The notes: generated by a model from the letters alone, not told the origin. Counted from the first letter of the stretch, positions 53,763 through 63,084 are shown. The stretch is 64,000 nucleotides of DNA from an uncultured Pelagibacteraceae bacterium (GCA_902590915.1 CACIYQ010000002.1:62001-126000); one strand, 5' to 3'. A program made the numbers and translations.

Positions 53763-54773
53763 ATGGACTTTTTTAATGCGTTAATTCTTTTACTAAATTA
53801 TATTTTTATTCCAGCCTTAACATATGGCTCACAATTAGCTTTAGGGGCAATATTTGTTACACTAATCTATGGAATTTTGAGATTTGCTAATTTTGCAACT
53901 GGAGACATGATGTCTTTTGGAACAATGGTTACAATTCTATTTACTTGGTATTTTCAATCACTTGGGATTTCTTTAGGAGTTTTGCCTACAGCTTTATTGG
54001 CAATTCCATTTGGAATTTTTTTTATGATTCTTTACATGCTTAGTATAGATAAGTTTGTTTTCAAGTATTATAGAATAAATAAAAGTCCTCCTGTTCAATT
54101 AGCTATGGTTAGTATCGGAGTAATGTTTGTTACCCAAGCAGTAGTTAGAATTATTATTGGGCCTTCAGACCAAAGATTTTTTGATGGCGAAAAATTTATA
54201 ATTAAAGCTAGAGAGTTCAAAGAGACGACTGGATTTAATGAGGGACTTGCTTTGAAATCAACACAGGTAATCACAGTGCTAGTTACAATTATATTAGTAT
54301 CTTTGTTGTTTTGGTTTTTAAATAAAACTAAAACAGGCAAAAGTATGAAAGCTTATTCAGATAATGAAGACTTAGCTTTACTATCAGGAATAGACCCTAA
54401 AAAAATTGTAATGATCACTTGGATAATCGCTGGAATATTAGCAACTATTGGAGGAGCATTATACGGTTTAGATAAAAGCTTCAAGCCATTCACTTATTTT
54501 AATAACATGCTCCCCATATTCGCAGCCGCTATAGTAGGCGGAATTGGAAATCCATTTGGTGCATTTTTAGGAGGATATGTAATTGCTTTTTCTGAGATAT
54601 TTTTAACCTACGCTTATAAAAAGTTCTTTATGTACATACTGCCTGAAAGCATGGAACCTGAGAGTTTACTACAGCTCTTATCAACAGATTATAAATTTGC
54701 AGTTTCATTTTCGATACTTGTAATAGTATTGCTTTATAGGCCATCAGGAATATTCAAAGGAAAAGTATTGTGA
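53763..54773 (+). CDS. Liv-type ABC transporter permease, LivH-like (second system)
   Basis: 336 residues, about eight membrane helices, with the LivH-like YGILRFANFATGDMMSFG start and the late IVGGIGNPFGAFLGGYVIA segment. It is longer than the first system's LivH by about 40 residues, mainly in a central polar loop (residues about 135-165) and near the C-terminus. It overlaps the next permease gene by four bases (GTGA). Confidence 0.9.
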   Translation: MDFFNALILLLNYIFIPALTYGSQLALGAIFVTLIYGILRFANFATGDMMSFGTMVTILFTWYFQSLGISLGVLPTALLAIPFGIFFMILYMLSIDKFVFKYYRINKSPPVQLAMVSIGVMFVTQAVVRIIIGPSDQRFFDGEKFIIKAREFKETTGFNEGLALKSTQVITVLVTIILVSLLFWFLNKTKTGKSMKAYSDNEDLALLSGIDPKKIVMITWIIAGILATIGGALYGLDKSFKPFTYFNNMLPIFAAAIVGGIGNPFGAFLGGYVIAFSEIFLTYAYKKFFMYILPESMEPESLLQLLSTDYKFAVSFSILVIVLLYRPSGIFKGKVL

Positions 54774-56140
54774 GAAAGAATTTAAATGTAATTGCAGCAT
54801 ACAGTATTATGATGGCCTTAATAATATTGGTTGGAATTTTTCAATCTTGGAATATCGCATTATCTATATTTAACCTCTGTTTAATCTCTGCTGTTATGAC
54901 TATGGGTGCTAATATTCAATGGGGCTATGCAGGATTAATAAATTTTGGAATTATGGGATACACGGCTTTAGGAGGACTAGCTGCAGTTTTAATTTCAGTT
55001 GATCCAGTTCAAGAAGCATGGAGTGCTGGAGGGTTTGATATAATGATGTCTCTCTGGCTTATTATAGCAATGGTATTAATAATTAGATTTATTTTAAAAA
55101 GATTTAATAAATCCAAAATTAGAACATACAGTATTGCTGTAATAATTATCTCAGGAATTTTATTAATAAGATTTTCAGCAGAGCCAGGTATAGAAGCTAT
55201 TGAAGCAGTTAATCCAGCCAAGACTGGTTTTTTAGGTGGTTTTGGATTACCAATTATTTTTTCATGGATTGTTGGAGCTTTTTTTGCAGGAGGTTTGGCG
55301 TTTATTGTTGGAAAAGTAGCCTTAGGCTTGAGAGCAGACTATTTAGCGATTGCTACTCTTTTGATATCAGAAATTGTCATAGCAATTATAAAACATGAGG
55401 ACTGGTTAACTAGAGGTGTTAAAAATGTAATTGGACTTAAAAGGCCTGCTCCTTATGAAGTAGATCTTCAATCAACAGATTGGTTTATAAATTTGATTGA
55501 AAAATTTAATTCTGGAAAATTAGAATTAATTTCTAATTTATCTGATCGACAACTTGAATTAAACCAACTTGTAATTGAAGGCTCATCTATCTTTGTAAAA
55601 CTTTGTTATTCAGGATTATTTTTAACAGTAGTAATTATTTTATTAATCCTTACACAAAAGGCTCTTTACTCTCCATGGGGTAGAATGATGAGAGCTATCA
55701 GAGATAATGAGGAAGCAGCTAACGCTATGGGAAAAAATGTTGTTAAACAGCATTTATTAATTTTTATTTTAGGTTCAGCAATTGTCGGAATTGCAGGAGC
55801 AATGTTAGTCACACAAGATGGATTGTTTACCCCGGGAAGTTACAGACCTATGAGATATACTTTTTTGATATGGGTTATGGTTATTGTTGGGGGAAGTGGT
55901 AACAATTTTGGAGCTATATTGGGTGGTTTTGCAGTTTGGTTCTTATGGATAGAAGCTGCTCCAATTGCATTATTTTTAATAAACTTTTTTACTGCAGGAA
56001 TGTCAGAAACTCATGCTCTTAAACTTCATTTAATAGAGAGTGTGCCATACTTTAGATTTTTAATGATGGGTTTAGGTTTGTTGCTGATAATGAGGTATCG
56101 ACCTAAAGGTATACTTCCTGAAAAAATAGAAATAAAATAA
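54770..56140 (+). CDS. Liv-type ABC transporter permease, LivM-like (second system)
   Basis: 456 residues starting at GTG. The LivM pattern is clear: ANIQWGYAGLINFGIMGYTALGG, LGLRADYLAIATLLISEI, the coupling loop RDNEEAANAMGKNV, and VMVIVGGSGNNFGAILGG. It is about 100 residues longer than a usual LivM because of two inserts: a pair of extra helices near 85-135 and a polar segment near 230-275. Such long forms go with other substrate classes such as amides or urea-like compounds, but this is not decisive. Confidence 0.9.
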   Translation: MRKNLNVIAAYSIMMALIILVGIFQSWNIALSIFNLCLISAVMTMGANIQWGYAGLINFGIMGYTALGGLAAVLISVDPVQEAWSAGGFDIMMSLWLIIAMVLIIRFILKRFNKSKIRTYSIAVIIISGILLIRFSAEPGIEAIEAVNPAKTGFLGGFGLPIIFSWIVGAFFAGGLAFIVGKVALGLRADYLAIATLLISEIVIAIIKHEDWLTRGVKNVIGLKRPAPYEVDLQSTDWFINLIEKFNSGKLELISNLSDRQLELNQLVIEGSSIFVKLCYSGLFLTVVIILLILTQKALYSPWGRMMRAIRDNEEAANAMGKNVVKQHLLIFILGSAIVGIAGAMLVTQDGLFTPGSYRPMRYTFLIWVMVIVGGSGNNFGAILGGFAVWFLWIEAAPIALFLINFFTAGMSETHALKLHLIESVPYFRFLMMGLGLLLIMRYRPKGILPEKIEIK

Positions 56141-56144
56141 GTCT

Positions 56145-56216
56145 ATGAAATATATTATTACAGGTGCTGCTTTTGCTTGGGCTTTGTATATGGTGGATAA
56201 ATATTTATTTTTTTAA
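56145..56216 (+). CDS. Possible 23-residue single-helix membrane peptide
   Basis: An ATG five bases after the permease stop opens a 23-codon frame that would encode a hydrophobic helix with lysines at both ends (start MKYIITGAAFA, end KYLFF). The spacing behind the permease gene and the clear membrane character argue for a real small protein. The length, and the lack of a known family, argue for caution. Confidence 0.4.
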   Translation: MKYIITGAAFAWALYMVDKYLFF

Positions 56217-56251
56217 AAAAAACCCCCAGTATTATAAAATGCCAGGGGTTT
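56215..56251 (-). terminator. Terminator of the second binding-protein gene
   Basis: Read on the minus strand, the arms at 56251-56245 and 56226-56220 (AAACCCC / GGGGTTT) form a 7-base-pair stem with an 18-base loop. A run of eight T residues follows (complement of the A-run at 56215-56222). It lies 19 bases after the stop of the binding-protein gene. On the plus strand it lacks a clean T-run, so it serves the minus strand best. Confidence 0.75.
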
Positions 56252-56270
56252 AATATTTGAAGATAATAAA

Positions 56271-57461
56271 TTATCTTTGTTTTTTAGTTTTGAATTTTCC
56301 GCCTTTGATTTCTTGTTCTAAGAAAGAACCTTCAGCTTCACCAACTGTAGTAAAAGTTACTGCGGTTGCACCTTCGTAATTGATTTTTTTACCTTCAGCT
56401 AGTAAATCTAAACCTTTTTTTAACTCACCTGGATAAATTTTAGTACCGGGTGCATTAGCTACATCCATTACATTTTTTGCAATAGAACCTCTGTCAGCTG
56501 AATTTCCAGCTTGCATAGCTAAAACGATTAAAGCTGCTGCATCATATGACTCACCTGTATAAGGTCCAGAAGAGTCTATGCCACTTGCTTTTGCAACATC
56601 AGCAAAAACACTAGCACCTTTTCCAGTAAAACCAGGCATAGATCCAAAAGATTTACTTAAATCTGTTCCAAATGCATCAACCAAAGATTGACCGATCATA
56701 CCATCAGATAAAATAAATTTATCAAATGCACCTGAGTCTAAAGAGGCTTGGATAATTCCTTTTCCACCTTGGTCAAGATACCCAATTACAGCTACAGCGT
56801 CTCCACCAGCTGAAGCAAGAGTTGCAACTTCTGATGAATAGTCAGCTTTACCATCTTCGTGAGCGGTTACTGTTGTTACTTTAATACCATGAGCTTTAAC
56901 AGCTGCTTCGTATACGTCTGCTAAGCCTTTTCCATAGTCGTTGTTAGTATAAGTAATAGCTACACTTTTAACTTTTCTGTCTTTTGTAATATCTGCAAGA
57001 ATTTGACCACCTCTAGCGTCAGATGGAGCTGTGCGAAAGAAGTATCCATTATCATCTAAAGTAGTTAATCCTGGAGAAGTTGCTGAAGGTGAAATCATAA
57101 CCACACCATTAGGTACAGCGACGTTTGATGCAATAGCACCTGTGACACCTGAACAATCAGCTCCCATAATAGCAGCTACACCTTGTGAAATAATTCCCTC
57201 AGCTGCTGCTGTTGCCGCTGCTGAGTCAACACAAGTTGAGTCAGCTCTTACTGGCTCAATTTTTTTTCCACCTAATAGCGAACCTGAGTCAGAAGCTTCT
57301 TTAAATGCAAGTTCAGCAGATGCTGCCATTGCCGGTGTAAGAGATTCAATTGGACCTGTGAACCCTAGAATTATCCCCATTTTGATAGAATGTCCGTCTG
57401 CTATTACATTTGATCCAAAACTTGAAACAAACATAAACACAGCAATAAATAGTTTTTTCAT
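56271..57461 (-). CDS. Liv-type ABC transporter periplasmic binding protein (second system)
   Basis: Signal peptide (about 1-21, ending VIA) and a 396-residue Peripla_BP_6 fold beginning KMGIILGFTGPIESLTPAM. It includes the segment with ADSTCVDSAAATAAAE, where two cysteines (this one and the later GADCSG) could pair. A good ribosome-binding site (GAGGAAG) precedes the ATG. It converges on the second LivGFHM set and is the natural partner for it, since that operon has no other binding protein. It is expressed from its own promoter, apart from the permease genes. Substrate unknown. Confidence 0.9.
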   Translation of the reverse strand: MKKLFIAVFMFVSSFGSNVIADGHSIKMGIILGFTGPIESLTPAMAASAELAFKEASDSGSLLGGKKIEPVRADSTCVDSAAATAAAEGIISQGVAAIMGADCSGVTGAIASNVAVPNGVVMISPSATSPGLTTLDDNGYFFRTAPSDARGGQILADITKDRKVKSVAITYTNNDYGKGLADVYEAAVKAHGIKVTTVTAHEDGKADYSSEVATLASAGGDAVAVIGYLDQGGKGIIQASLDSGAFDKFILSDGMIGQSLVDAFGTDLSKSFGSMPGFTGKGASVFADVAKASGIDSSGPYTGESYDAAALIVLAMQAGNSADRGSIAKNVMDVANAPGTKIYPGELKKGLDLLAEGKKINYEGATAVTFTTVGEAEGSFLEQEIKGGKFKTKKQR

Positions 57462-57538
57462 TGTCTTCCTCTATATTGTTTTCAATTTATAAAACCCAAT
57501 TTAATTATGAATACAAGTAATATTCAATCACAAATTTA

Positions 57539-58489
57539 TCATCTTCTTACTGGAGTTTTTGTTGCTACATACTGATCTCTAATTTTTTCTCTTATATAAA
57601 TATAAATACCTGCAGAAATTATAATTAAAACACCAAAAAAAGTTCTGTTGGATGGTATTTCATTGAATAAAAAATAACCTGGTATCATAGACATGATGAT
57701 GAGCGAATATTCGAATAAAGATACCAATGAAGGAGATGCTACGATATATGCAGAAAATATACATAAAAAAGCAATAAATGCAGCAAATCCAAAAAATAGT
57801 AAGAATTTCCATGTATAATCAAAATTTGAAAACCATTCTCTAAAGATGAATTGTGTTGTTGCATCATAATTTTGATTATTAAATTGCCCGTTGCCAATAA
57901 ACATGAAAATTATCACACAAAGAAGTATCGCTATTAAATAAAAGTAAAAAAGTTGAGTGTTAATATTATCCTTGTCAGATGTATATTTTGTTATTGTCAT
58001 TGAAGCAGCATAACAAAATGCACAAAAGACCGGTAACAAGTTCTTATACTCAAAATTAGAAAATGTTGGATTAAGCACAATGTATACTCCTACAAATCCA
58101 ACTATTATTGCCATCCATCTTCTAATTCCAATAAATTCTTTTAAAAAAAGTTTTGCAAAAATTGATACAAAAAAAGGTGATGAAAAGAAAAGTGCGTTAG
58201 CGGTTGCCAAAGGCATATATGTTAGCGAAATAAAAAATGCAGAAAAAGCTACAAAATGTAATAGAACACGAAGAACAGTTAAAAATGGATAATATGTTTT
58301 TAATGGTATTATTTGTTTTTTAAATTTGATGTAATAAAAAAGTAAAATTGCTGCAATTAAATACCTTGCAAAGAATATTTCATACAGTGCTGCTTTTTCA
58401 AATATAAATTTTATTAGAGCATCTTGCATCGCAAAAAAAGTCATTGCGATTATTACTAGAATAATACCTTTAGTATTATCAGTGGCCAT
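57539..58489 (-). CDS. EamA/DMT-superfamily permease
   Basis: 316 residues, about ten membrane helices in two EamA repeats; the first starts with GIILVIIAMTFFAMQDALIK, and repeat two begins near YKNLLPVFCAFCYAASMTITKY. The substrate is unknown. ATG 58489 is used; a TTG at 58492 gives one extra residue. It is one of three DMT permeases in the window. Confidence 0.87.
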   Translation of the reverse strand: MATDNTKGIILVIIAMTFFAMQDALIKFIFEKAALYEIFFARYLIAAILLFYYIKFKKQIIPLKTYYPFLTVLRVLLHFVAFSAFFISLTYMPLATANALFFSSPFFVSIFAKLFLKEFIGIRRWMAIIVGFVGVYIVLNPTFSNFEYKNLLPVFCAFCYAASMTITKYTSDKDNINTQLFYFYLIAILLCVIIFMFIGNGQFNNQNYDATTQFIFREWFSNFDYTWKFLLFFGFAAFIAFLCIFSAYIVASPSLVSLFEYSLIIMSMIPGYFLFNEIPSNRTFFGVLIIISAGIYIYIREKIRDQYVATKTPVRR

Positions 58490-58528
58490 CAAGCACCTAT
58501 ATCAAAACAATTTATTTATACCACTTAA

Positions 58529-58990
58529 TTATTTTTTCAATTTCGCACTAAAATACAGATTGTTTGTCGAAAAACTTGACTTATTGTCTATAATAAACTT
58601 GTCCATTAAAGTTAACTTATCATTTTCAAATTCTGTGACTTTTCTTTTATCTAGATCGATATAAAGTGAAATCCATTCCATATTTGCAGAGATCTGGTTT
58701 GTTTTTTTTTCAATCATTTCCATCTTCAAGTGAAGTCTTTTTTTATCATGATCAAAATAAGTTAGATTAACATTGACGTCATCTTTTTCCCTAACCTCTT
58801 TAAGATAAGCAGTATGTGTCTCTACAACCATTGTACTACGAGCTGAGTTTTTAGCAGCAGTTCCTCCCATTTTAAATTTTTCAAGAGCTACTTCCCAAGC
58901 CATATCAAACATAAGAACGTAGTAAGCCATATTTAAGTGATCATTATAATCAACCCATTCTTTTTTGACTTTGAAATTTTTAAGTAACAA
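58529..58990 (-). CDS. Hotdog-fold acyl-CoA thioesterase
   Basis: A 153-residue 4HBT-type thioesterase with the motif EWVDYNDHLNMAYYVLMFD near the N-terminus. That motif is characteristic of the group linked to carnitine metabolism (betainyl-CoA thioesterase and the C-terminal domain of some carnitine dehydrogenases). The only plausible start is TTG at 58990, as no ATG or GTG lies upstream in frame. It lies 36 bases downstream of the next DMT permease gene. The carnitine link is inference from the motif. Confidence 0.72.
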   Translation of the reverse strand: MLLKNFKVKKEWVDYNDHLNMAYYVLMFDMAWEVALEKFKMGGTAAKNSARSTMVVETHTAYLKEVREKDDVNVNLTYFDHDKKRLHLKMEMIEKKTNQISANMEWISLYIDLDKRKVTEFENDKLTLMDKFIIDNKSSFSTNNLYFSAKLKK

Positions 58991-59025
58991 TTTATTTTCT
59001 GATTTAATATTAATAAAAAAAAATA

Positions 59026-59877
59026 TTATTCATTTTTTAACAGAATTAATAATACTCCAACTATAATAATTGCTCCACCAATAAATAATTCTTGTGTAGG
59101 CTTTTCGCCTAACAAAAAAATAGCTGCTAATAATCCGGTTGGTGGTATACCCATTGTGACAATCGGGAGTACTTTGTAAAGAGGATTATTCTTTAAAACA
59201 TAATAGAAACAACCATAAGTAATTGGTTGCATGATAAAACCTATATAAATTACAATGATCCAATGTTCAAATTTTGCATTAATAAAATAATTAATTGTAT
59301 TTCCATCTATTAGTGCTGAAAAAAACATTAGAATTGGACCAGAAAATAACGCCAACCATGCGACTAAAGCCAAAGGATTAATTTCTTTACTTAAAGGTTT
59401 AACTAGTACTTGTCCAAGTGCCCAAGTAGCTGAACCTAGTATAGTAAGACTAATACCAATAATTTTACCATCTAAATTTGGAGATCCTGTTAGAATATAA
59501 ACTCCTACAAAAGCAATACTGATCCCAATCAAGGCTCTTATAGTTGGCTTTTCTTTGAGCATAAAATATGCAAATATAACTCCAAATGGAACCTCCGTTT
59601 GAACAAGGAGAACAGCAGCAGAGGCATCAATTAAATTTAGACCAGAATAAGTAATACTATATTGCAAAGTATTAGCGATGAATGATGCTATAAATATTTT
59701 TTTTAAATAGCCTTTTGGTATTGGAAACCACCAAATTAAAATAGAAGCAGCAAACATAAATCTTAATCCCATGAGTAAAATTGGTGGAAAAGACTCAAAT
59801 GCAGGTTTTGCAATCACAAAACCAAAACCTAAAAATATAGGAACTAAAGATGCAACAAAAGTATCTTTTATATTCAT
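59026..59877 (-). CDS. EamA/DMT-superfamily permease
   Basis: 283 residues, ten predicted helices in two EamA repeats (FVIAKPAFESFPPILLMGLRF in the first; GISLTILGSATWALGQVLVKP in the second). The second half ends GEKPTQELFIGGAIIIVGV, the usual EamA tail. Substrate unknown. It is divergent from the racemase-like gene over 60 bases and probably shares a transcript with the thioesterase. Confidence 0.88.
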   Translation of the reverse strand: MNIKDTFVASLVPIFLGFGFVIAKPAFESFPPILLMGLRFMFAASILIWWFPIPKGYLKKIFIASFIANTLQYSITYSGLNLIDASAAVLLVQTEVPFGVIFAYFMLKEKPTIRALIGISIAFVGVYILTGSPNLDGKIIGISLTILGSATWALGQVLVKPLSKEINPLALVAWLALFSGPILMFFSALIDGNTINYFINAKFEHWIIVIYIGFIMQPITYGCFYYVLKNNPLYKVLPIVTMGIPPTGLLAAIFLLGEKPTQELFIGGAIIIVGVLLILLKNE

Positions 59878-59937
59878 GTCGTTATTTTTAATATTAATGA
59901 TTATTAAAGAACTTCTGATATATTCACCTTTTAAAAT

Positions 59938-60684
59938 ATGAATTCAACAAAAATAGATCCTAAATATATCAATAAATCAAATCCAAGAGTTGGGCTCATA
60001 GCACTTGCTAGTGACTTTATGATTGAAAAAGATTTTATAAATGTACTTAAGGATAGAGACATAGATTTGTTTGTAAATCGAATTGAAAGCTATAATCCTT
60101 TAACAAAAGAAAATTTAATTAAAATGTCAGAAAAAGTAACTGAGGTTACTAAAGACATTTTGCCAGATCAAGAGTTGGATTGTGTAGTATACGGCTGTAC
60201 CTCTGGAACAATTGCTGCTGGCCATGCTTCGATCGAAAAAAAAGTGAGAGCAGCAAAACCCAAAGCATATGTTACCACACCAAGTACAGCTGCAATTAAT
60301 GCACTAAAAAAAATGAGTATAAACAAAATCTGTTTATTTACACCTTATAGTAAAAAATTAAATGATGAGGTCCTAGAATATTTCAAAGATGAAGGTTTTC
60401 ATATTACATCTAATGCATATTTTGATATAGAGTCTGATAATGATATTGGTAAGGTTGATCAAAGTTATTTATATGAAGTATTGTCTAACATTGATTTAAA
60501 TAATGCAGATGCTTTGTTTGTTTCTTGCACCGCTCTACCTATATTACCTATAATAGATAAATTGGAAAAAAAATTAAGTACAATAGTTTTATCTAGTAAT
60601 CAGGCATTGATTTGGGATACCCTTGTTAAAATAAACAAAAATAATTCAGTAAAAGGATTTGGTAAATTATTTCAAATAAATTGA
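59938..60684 (+). CDS. Asp/Glu racemase superfamily protein, EutA-like
   Basis: A 248-residue protein of the Asp/Glu racemase/maleate isomerase/arylmalonate decarboxylase superfamily. The two catalytic-type cysteines lie in VVYGCTSGT (C87) and FVSCTALP (C197). The gene directly before an ectoine-hydrolase-like gene in this family is eutA in ectoine-utilising alphaproteobacteria, where a racemase or isomerase role is proposed. The next gene's ATG overlaps this stop (TGATG), which supports a joint pathway. Substrate assignment is inference. Confidence 0.75.
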   Translation: MNSTKIDPKYINKSNPRVGLIALASDFMIEKDFINVLKDRDIDLFVNRIESYNPLTKENLIKMSEKVTEVTKDILPDQELDCVVYGCTSGTIAAGHASIEKKVRAAKPKAYVTTPSTAAINALKKMSINKICLFTPYSKKLNDEVLEYFKDEGFHITSNAYFDIESDNDIGKVDQSYLYEVLSNIDLNNADALFVSCTALPILPIIDKLEKKLSTIVLSSNQALIWDTLVKINKNNSVKGFGKLFQIN

Positions 60685-61853
60685 TGCTTTTTACAAAAGA
60701 AGAATACAAACAAAGATTAAATAAAGTACAAAAAATGATGCATAAAAAGGGCATCGATCTTTTAATTTCTCATGATACCAATAATTTAAATTACTTAACA
60801 GGTTATGATGCCTGGTCATTTTATTATGCTCAGTGCGCTATTGTTCACATTAATGCAGAAGAGCCTCTGTGTTTTATAAGAGCCCAAGATGCTGGGGGTG
60901 CCTATTTAAAAACATACTTAAAAAATGAAAATATATTAGTCTATGATGAGTCTTATATTCATACTTGGCCAAAACATCCTTATGATTATTTAGTAAATAT
61001 AATTAAAGACAGAAAATGGGATAAATTATCAATTGGTTTAGAGATGGATGCACATTATTTCACAGCATTTTGTTATGAAAAAATTAAATCGGGATTACCT
61101 AATGCCAAAATAAAAGACAGTGATCGGCTAGTTAATTGGGTAAGATTAGTTAAGTCAGAAACTGAAATTACTTATATGAAAGCTGCAGCAAAAATTTCTG
61201 AAAAAGGAATGAGAACTGCTATGGAAGTTATTAACCCAGGTGTAAGGCAGTGTGATGCGGTCGGAGAAATTCAGAAATCCTTATTTTATGGTACTGAGGA
61301 ATTTGGAGGAGAATATGCAAGTATTGCAACATTAGTTCCAACAGGAAAAGGAACTTCAGCATCTCATTTGACAGCCACACAAGAAAAATTTGTTAAAGGA
61401 GAGGCCACAATTATAGAATTATCAGGTACTTACAAAAGATATCATGCTCCAATGGCACGAACAGTGTTACTAGGAAGACCTGATCAATTAAAAATAGATA
61501 CTATGAATAAAACAATTGAGGCTCTGAACTCTGGCATTAATGCGATCAAACCTGGCAACACTGCCAATGATGTTGCTCAAGCATTTTGGAAAATTTTAGA
61601 TAAATATGGAATAGAAAAAAAATCTAGAACAGGATATTCGATTGGAATTGGTTACCCTCCAGATTGGGGTGAACATACTCTAAATATTTATAAAGGTGAT
61701 ATGACAATTTTAGAGCCCAATGTTTGTTTTCATATGATTGCAGTGATGCAGTTTGGAGATTGGGGAGTAGAAGCCTCTGAAGCAATTAGAGTTACAGAGA
61801 ATGGATCAGAATTATTTTGTAATTTTCCAAAAGAGCTTCATATTAAGAGTTAA
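60684..61853 (+). CDS. doeA: M24-family hydrolase, ectoine hydrolase (DoeA/EutD)-like
   Basis: A 389-residue pita-bread fold protein of the creatinase/prolidase family. The N-terminal domain (about 1-150) has the NLNYLTGYDAWSFYYAQ segment, and the C-terminal domain has GYSIGIGYPPDWGEHTLNI, a signature of the DoeA/EutD ectoine hydrolases. Several of the canonical M24 metal ligands are replaced (ELSGTYKRYHAPMART where prolidases have Asp-x-G), as in this non-peptidase group. DoeA opens ectoine to N-acetyl-diaminobutyrate. The coupled EutA-like gene and downstream ABC genes fit osmolyte uptake and use. I start at ATG 60684. Confidence 0.78.
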   Translation: MLFTKEEYKQRLNKVQKMMHKKGIDLLISHDTNNLNYLTGYDAWSFYYAQCAIVHINAEEPLCFIRAQDAGGAYLKTYLKNENILVYDESYIHTWPKHPYDYLVNIIKDRKWDKLSIGLEMDAHYFTAFCYEKIKSGLPNAKIKDSDRLVNWVRLVKSETEITYMKAAAKISEKGMRTAMEVINPGVRQCDAVGEIQKSLFYGTEEFGGEYASIATLVPTGKGTSASHLTATQEKFVKGEATIIELSGTYKRYHAPMARTVLLGRPDQLKIDTMNKTIEALNSGINAIKPGNTANDVAQAFWKILDKYGIEKKSRTGYSIGIGYPPDWGEHTLNIYKGDMTILEPNVCFHMIAVMQFGDWGVEASEAIRVTENGSELFCNFPKELHIKS

Positions 61854-61898
61854 TTAGCTATTGAATTATATTACCACAAATGTTTTATATTCACCTTT

Positions 61899-62984
61899 AT
61901 GTCTAAAAATCCAGAATTTGTTAAATTTGATAAAGTTGACAAAAGTTATGATGGTAAAGTTTTAGTTGTTAAAGATCTCCAATTAGATATTGCTGAGGGC
62001 GAATTTATTACCATGCTTGGTCCATCTGGTTCTGGTAAAACAACTTGTCTAATGATGCTTGCTGGTTTTGAAACTCCTACAAATGGTGAAATTTTATTAG
62101 ATGGAAATATAATTTCTAATATACCTCCCCACAAAAGAGGAATTGGAATGGTATTTCAAAATTATGCACTTTTTCCACACATGACAGTTTACGAAAATTT
62201 AGCTTTTCCATTGAGAGTAAGAAAAATTGAGAAAGATGAAATTGATAAAAAAGTTGATAAAGCTTTATCGATGGTTTCATTAAACGGGTTTGAAACAAGA
62301 ATGCCAGGACAGCTTTCAGGAGGACAACAGCAAAGGGTAGCAGTAGCTAGAGCTTTAGTTTTTGATCCAGCAGTAGTTTTGATGGATGAACCTTTAGGCG
62401 CCTTGGATAAAAATTTAAGAGAGAGTATGCAATATGAAATTAAACATATTCATGAGAGCATAGGCGTAACTGTAGTTTATGTTACTCACGACCAAAGTGA
62501 AGCCTTAACAATGTCTAATAGAATTGCAGTGTTTAATGATGGAAAAGTTCAACAGTTATCAAGTCCTGCAGAACTTTACGAAAAGCCAGTAAATTCATTC
62601 GTTGCAGAATTTATAGGTGAAAATAATACATTTAATGGTGAAGTATCAGATATTTCAGGTGATGAATGTAAAGTAAAATTGCCAAATGCTGAAATATTAT
62701 CAAATGCTATTTCTGTAAAATCTAAAGGAGAGAAAACAACTGTATCTCTAAGGCCAGAGAGAGCTTTAATTGAACCAACTGAAAAAATGGATAATTTGTT
62801 TAGTGGTAAGATAGAAGAGGTAATTTACCATGGAGATCATACAAGGGTAAGAGTTAATTTATTAGGTAACCCAGAATTTATTTTAAAAGTACCAAACTCT
62901 ACATCTAATTTAGAGCTTAAGGTTAGCCAAGAAATTAAAATTGGTTGGAATAGTTATGACGCAAGAGCTTTAGACCCAAAATAA
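61899..62984 (+). CDS. Polyamine/opine-type ABC transporter ATPase (PotA family)
   Basis: 361 residues with Walker A GPSGSGKT, Q-loop VFQNYALFPHMTVYENLAFP (family hallmark), signature LSGGQQQRVAVARAL and Walker B VLMDEPLGALDK. A TOBE regulatory domain occupies the C-terminal third (about 285-361). It energises a binding-protein importer of the spermidine/putrescine/opine class. The partner binding-protein gene follows after 123 bases; the permeases should lie beyond the window. Near doeA, it could import an ectoine-like compound. Confidence 0.93.
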   Translation: MSKNPEFVKFDKVDKSYDGKVLVVKDLQLDIAEGEFITMLGPSGSGKTTCLMMLAGFETPTNGEILLDGNIISNIPPHKRGIGMVFQNYALFPHMTVYENLAFPLRVRKIEKDEIDKKVDKALSMVSLNGFETRMPGQLSGGQQQRVAVARALVFDPAVVLMDEPLGALDKNLRESMQYEIKHIHESIGVTVVYVTHDQSEALTMSNRIAVFNDGKVQQLSSPAELYEKPVNSFVAEFIGENNTFNGEVSDISGDECKVKLPNAEILSNAISVKSKGEKTTVSLRPERALIEPTEKMDNLFSGKIEEVIYHGDHTRVRVNLLGNPEFILKVPNSTSNLELKVSQEIKIGWNSYDARALDPK

Positions 62985-63032
62985 ACAATCAATTTATCAA
63001 AGTATAAGTAACATTAGGAACATTATAAGCTG

Positions 63033-63061
63033 TTGACTCTTAATAACCATTTTGGTGTAAT
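63033..63061 (+). promoter_or_regulatory. Candidate promoter of the PotD-like binding-protein gene
   Basis: TTGACT at 63033-63038 and TGTAAT at 63056-63061 with a 17-base spacer, five of six matches in each box. The mRNA would start near 63068 and carry the GGAGG ribosome-binding site at 63099-63103. The gene thus seems to have its own strong promoter separate from the upstream ATPase gene. Confidence 0.5.
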
Positions 63062-63084
63062 TTACTTATATAAATTAATTTATA

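Noticed and set aside
57031-57492. 153-codon plus-strand frame opposite the second binding-protein gene
   Set aside because: The binding protein has a signal peptide, fold motifs and ribosome-binding site; the opposing frame is low-complexity and Ala/Ser/Pro/Ile-rich.
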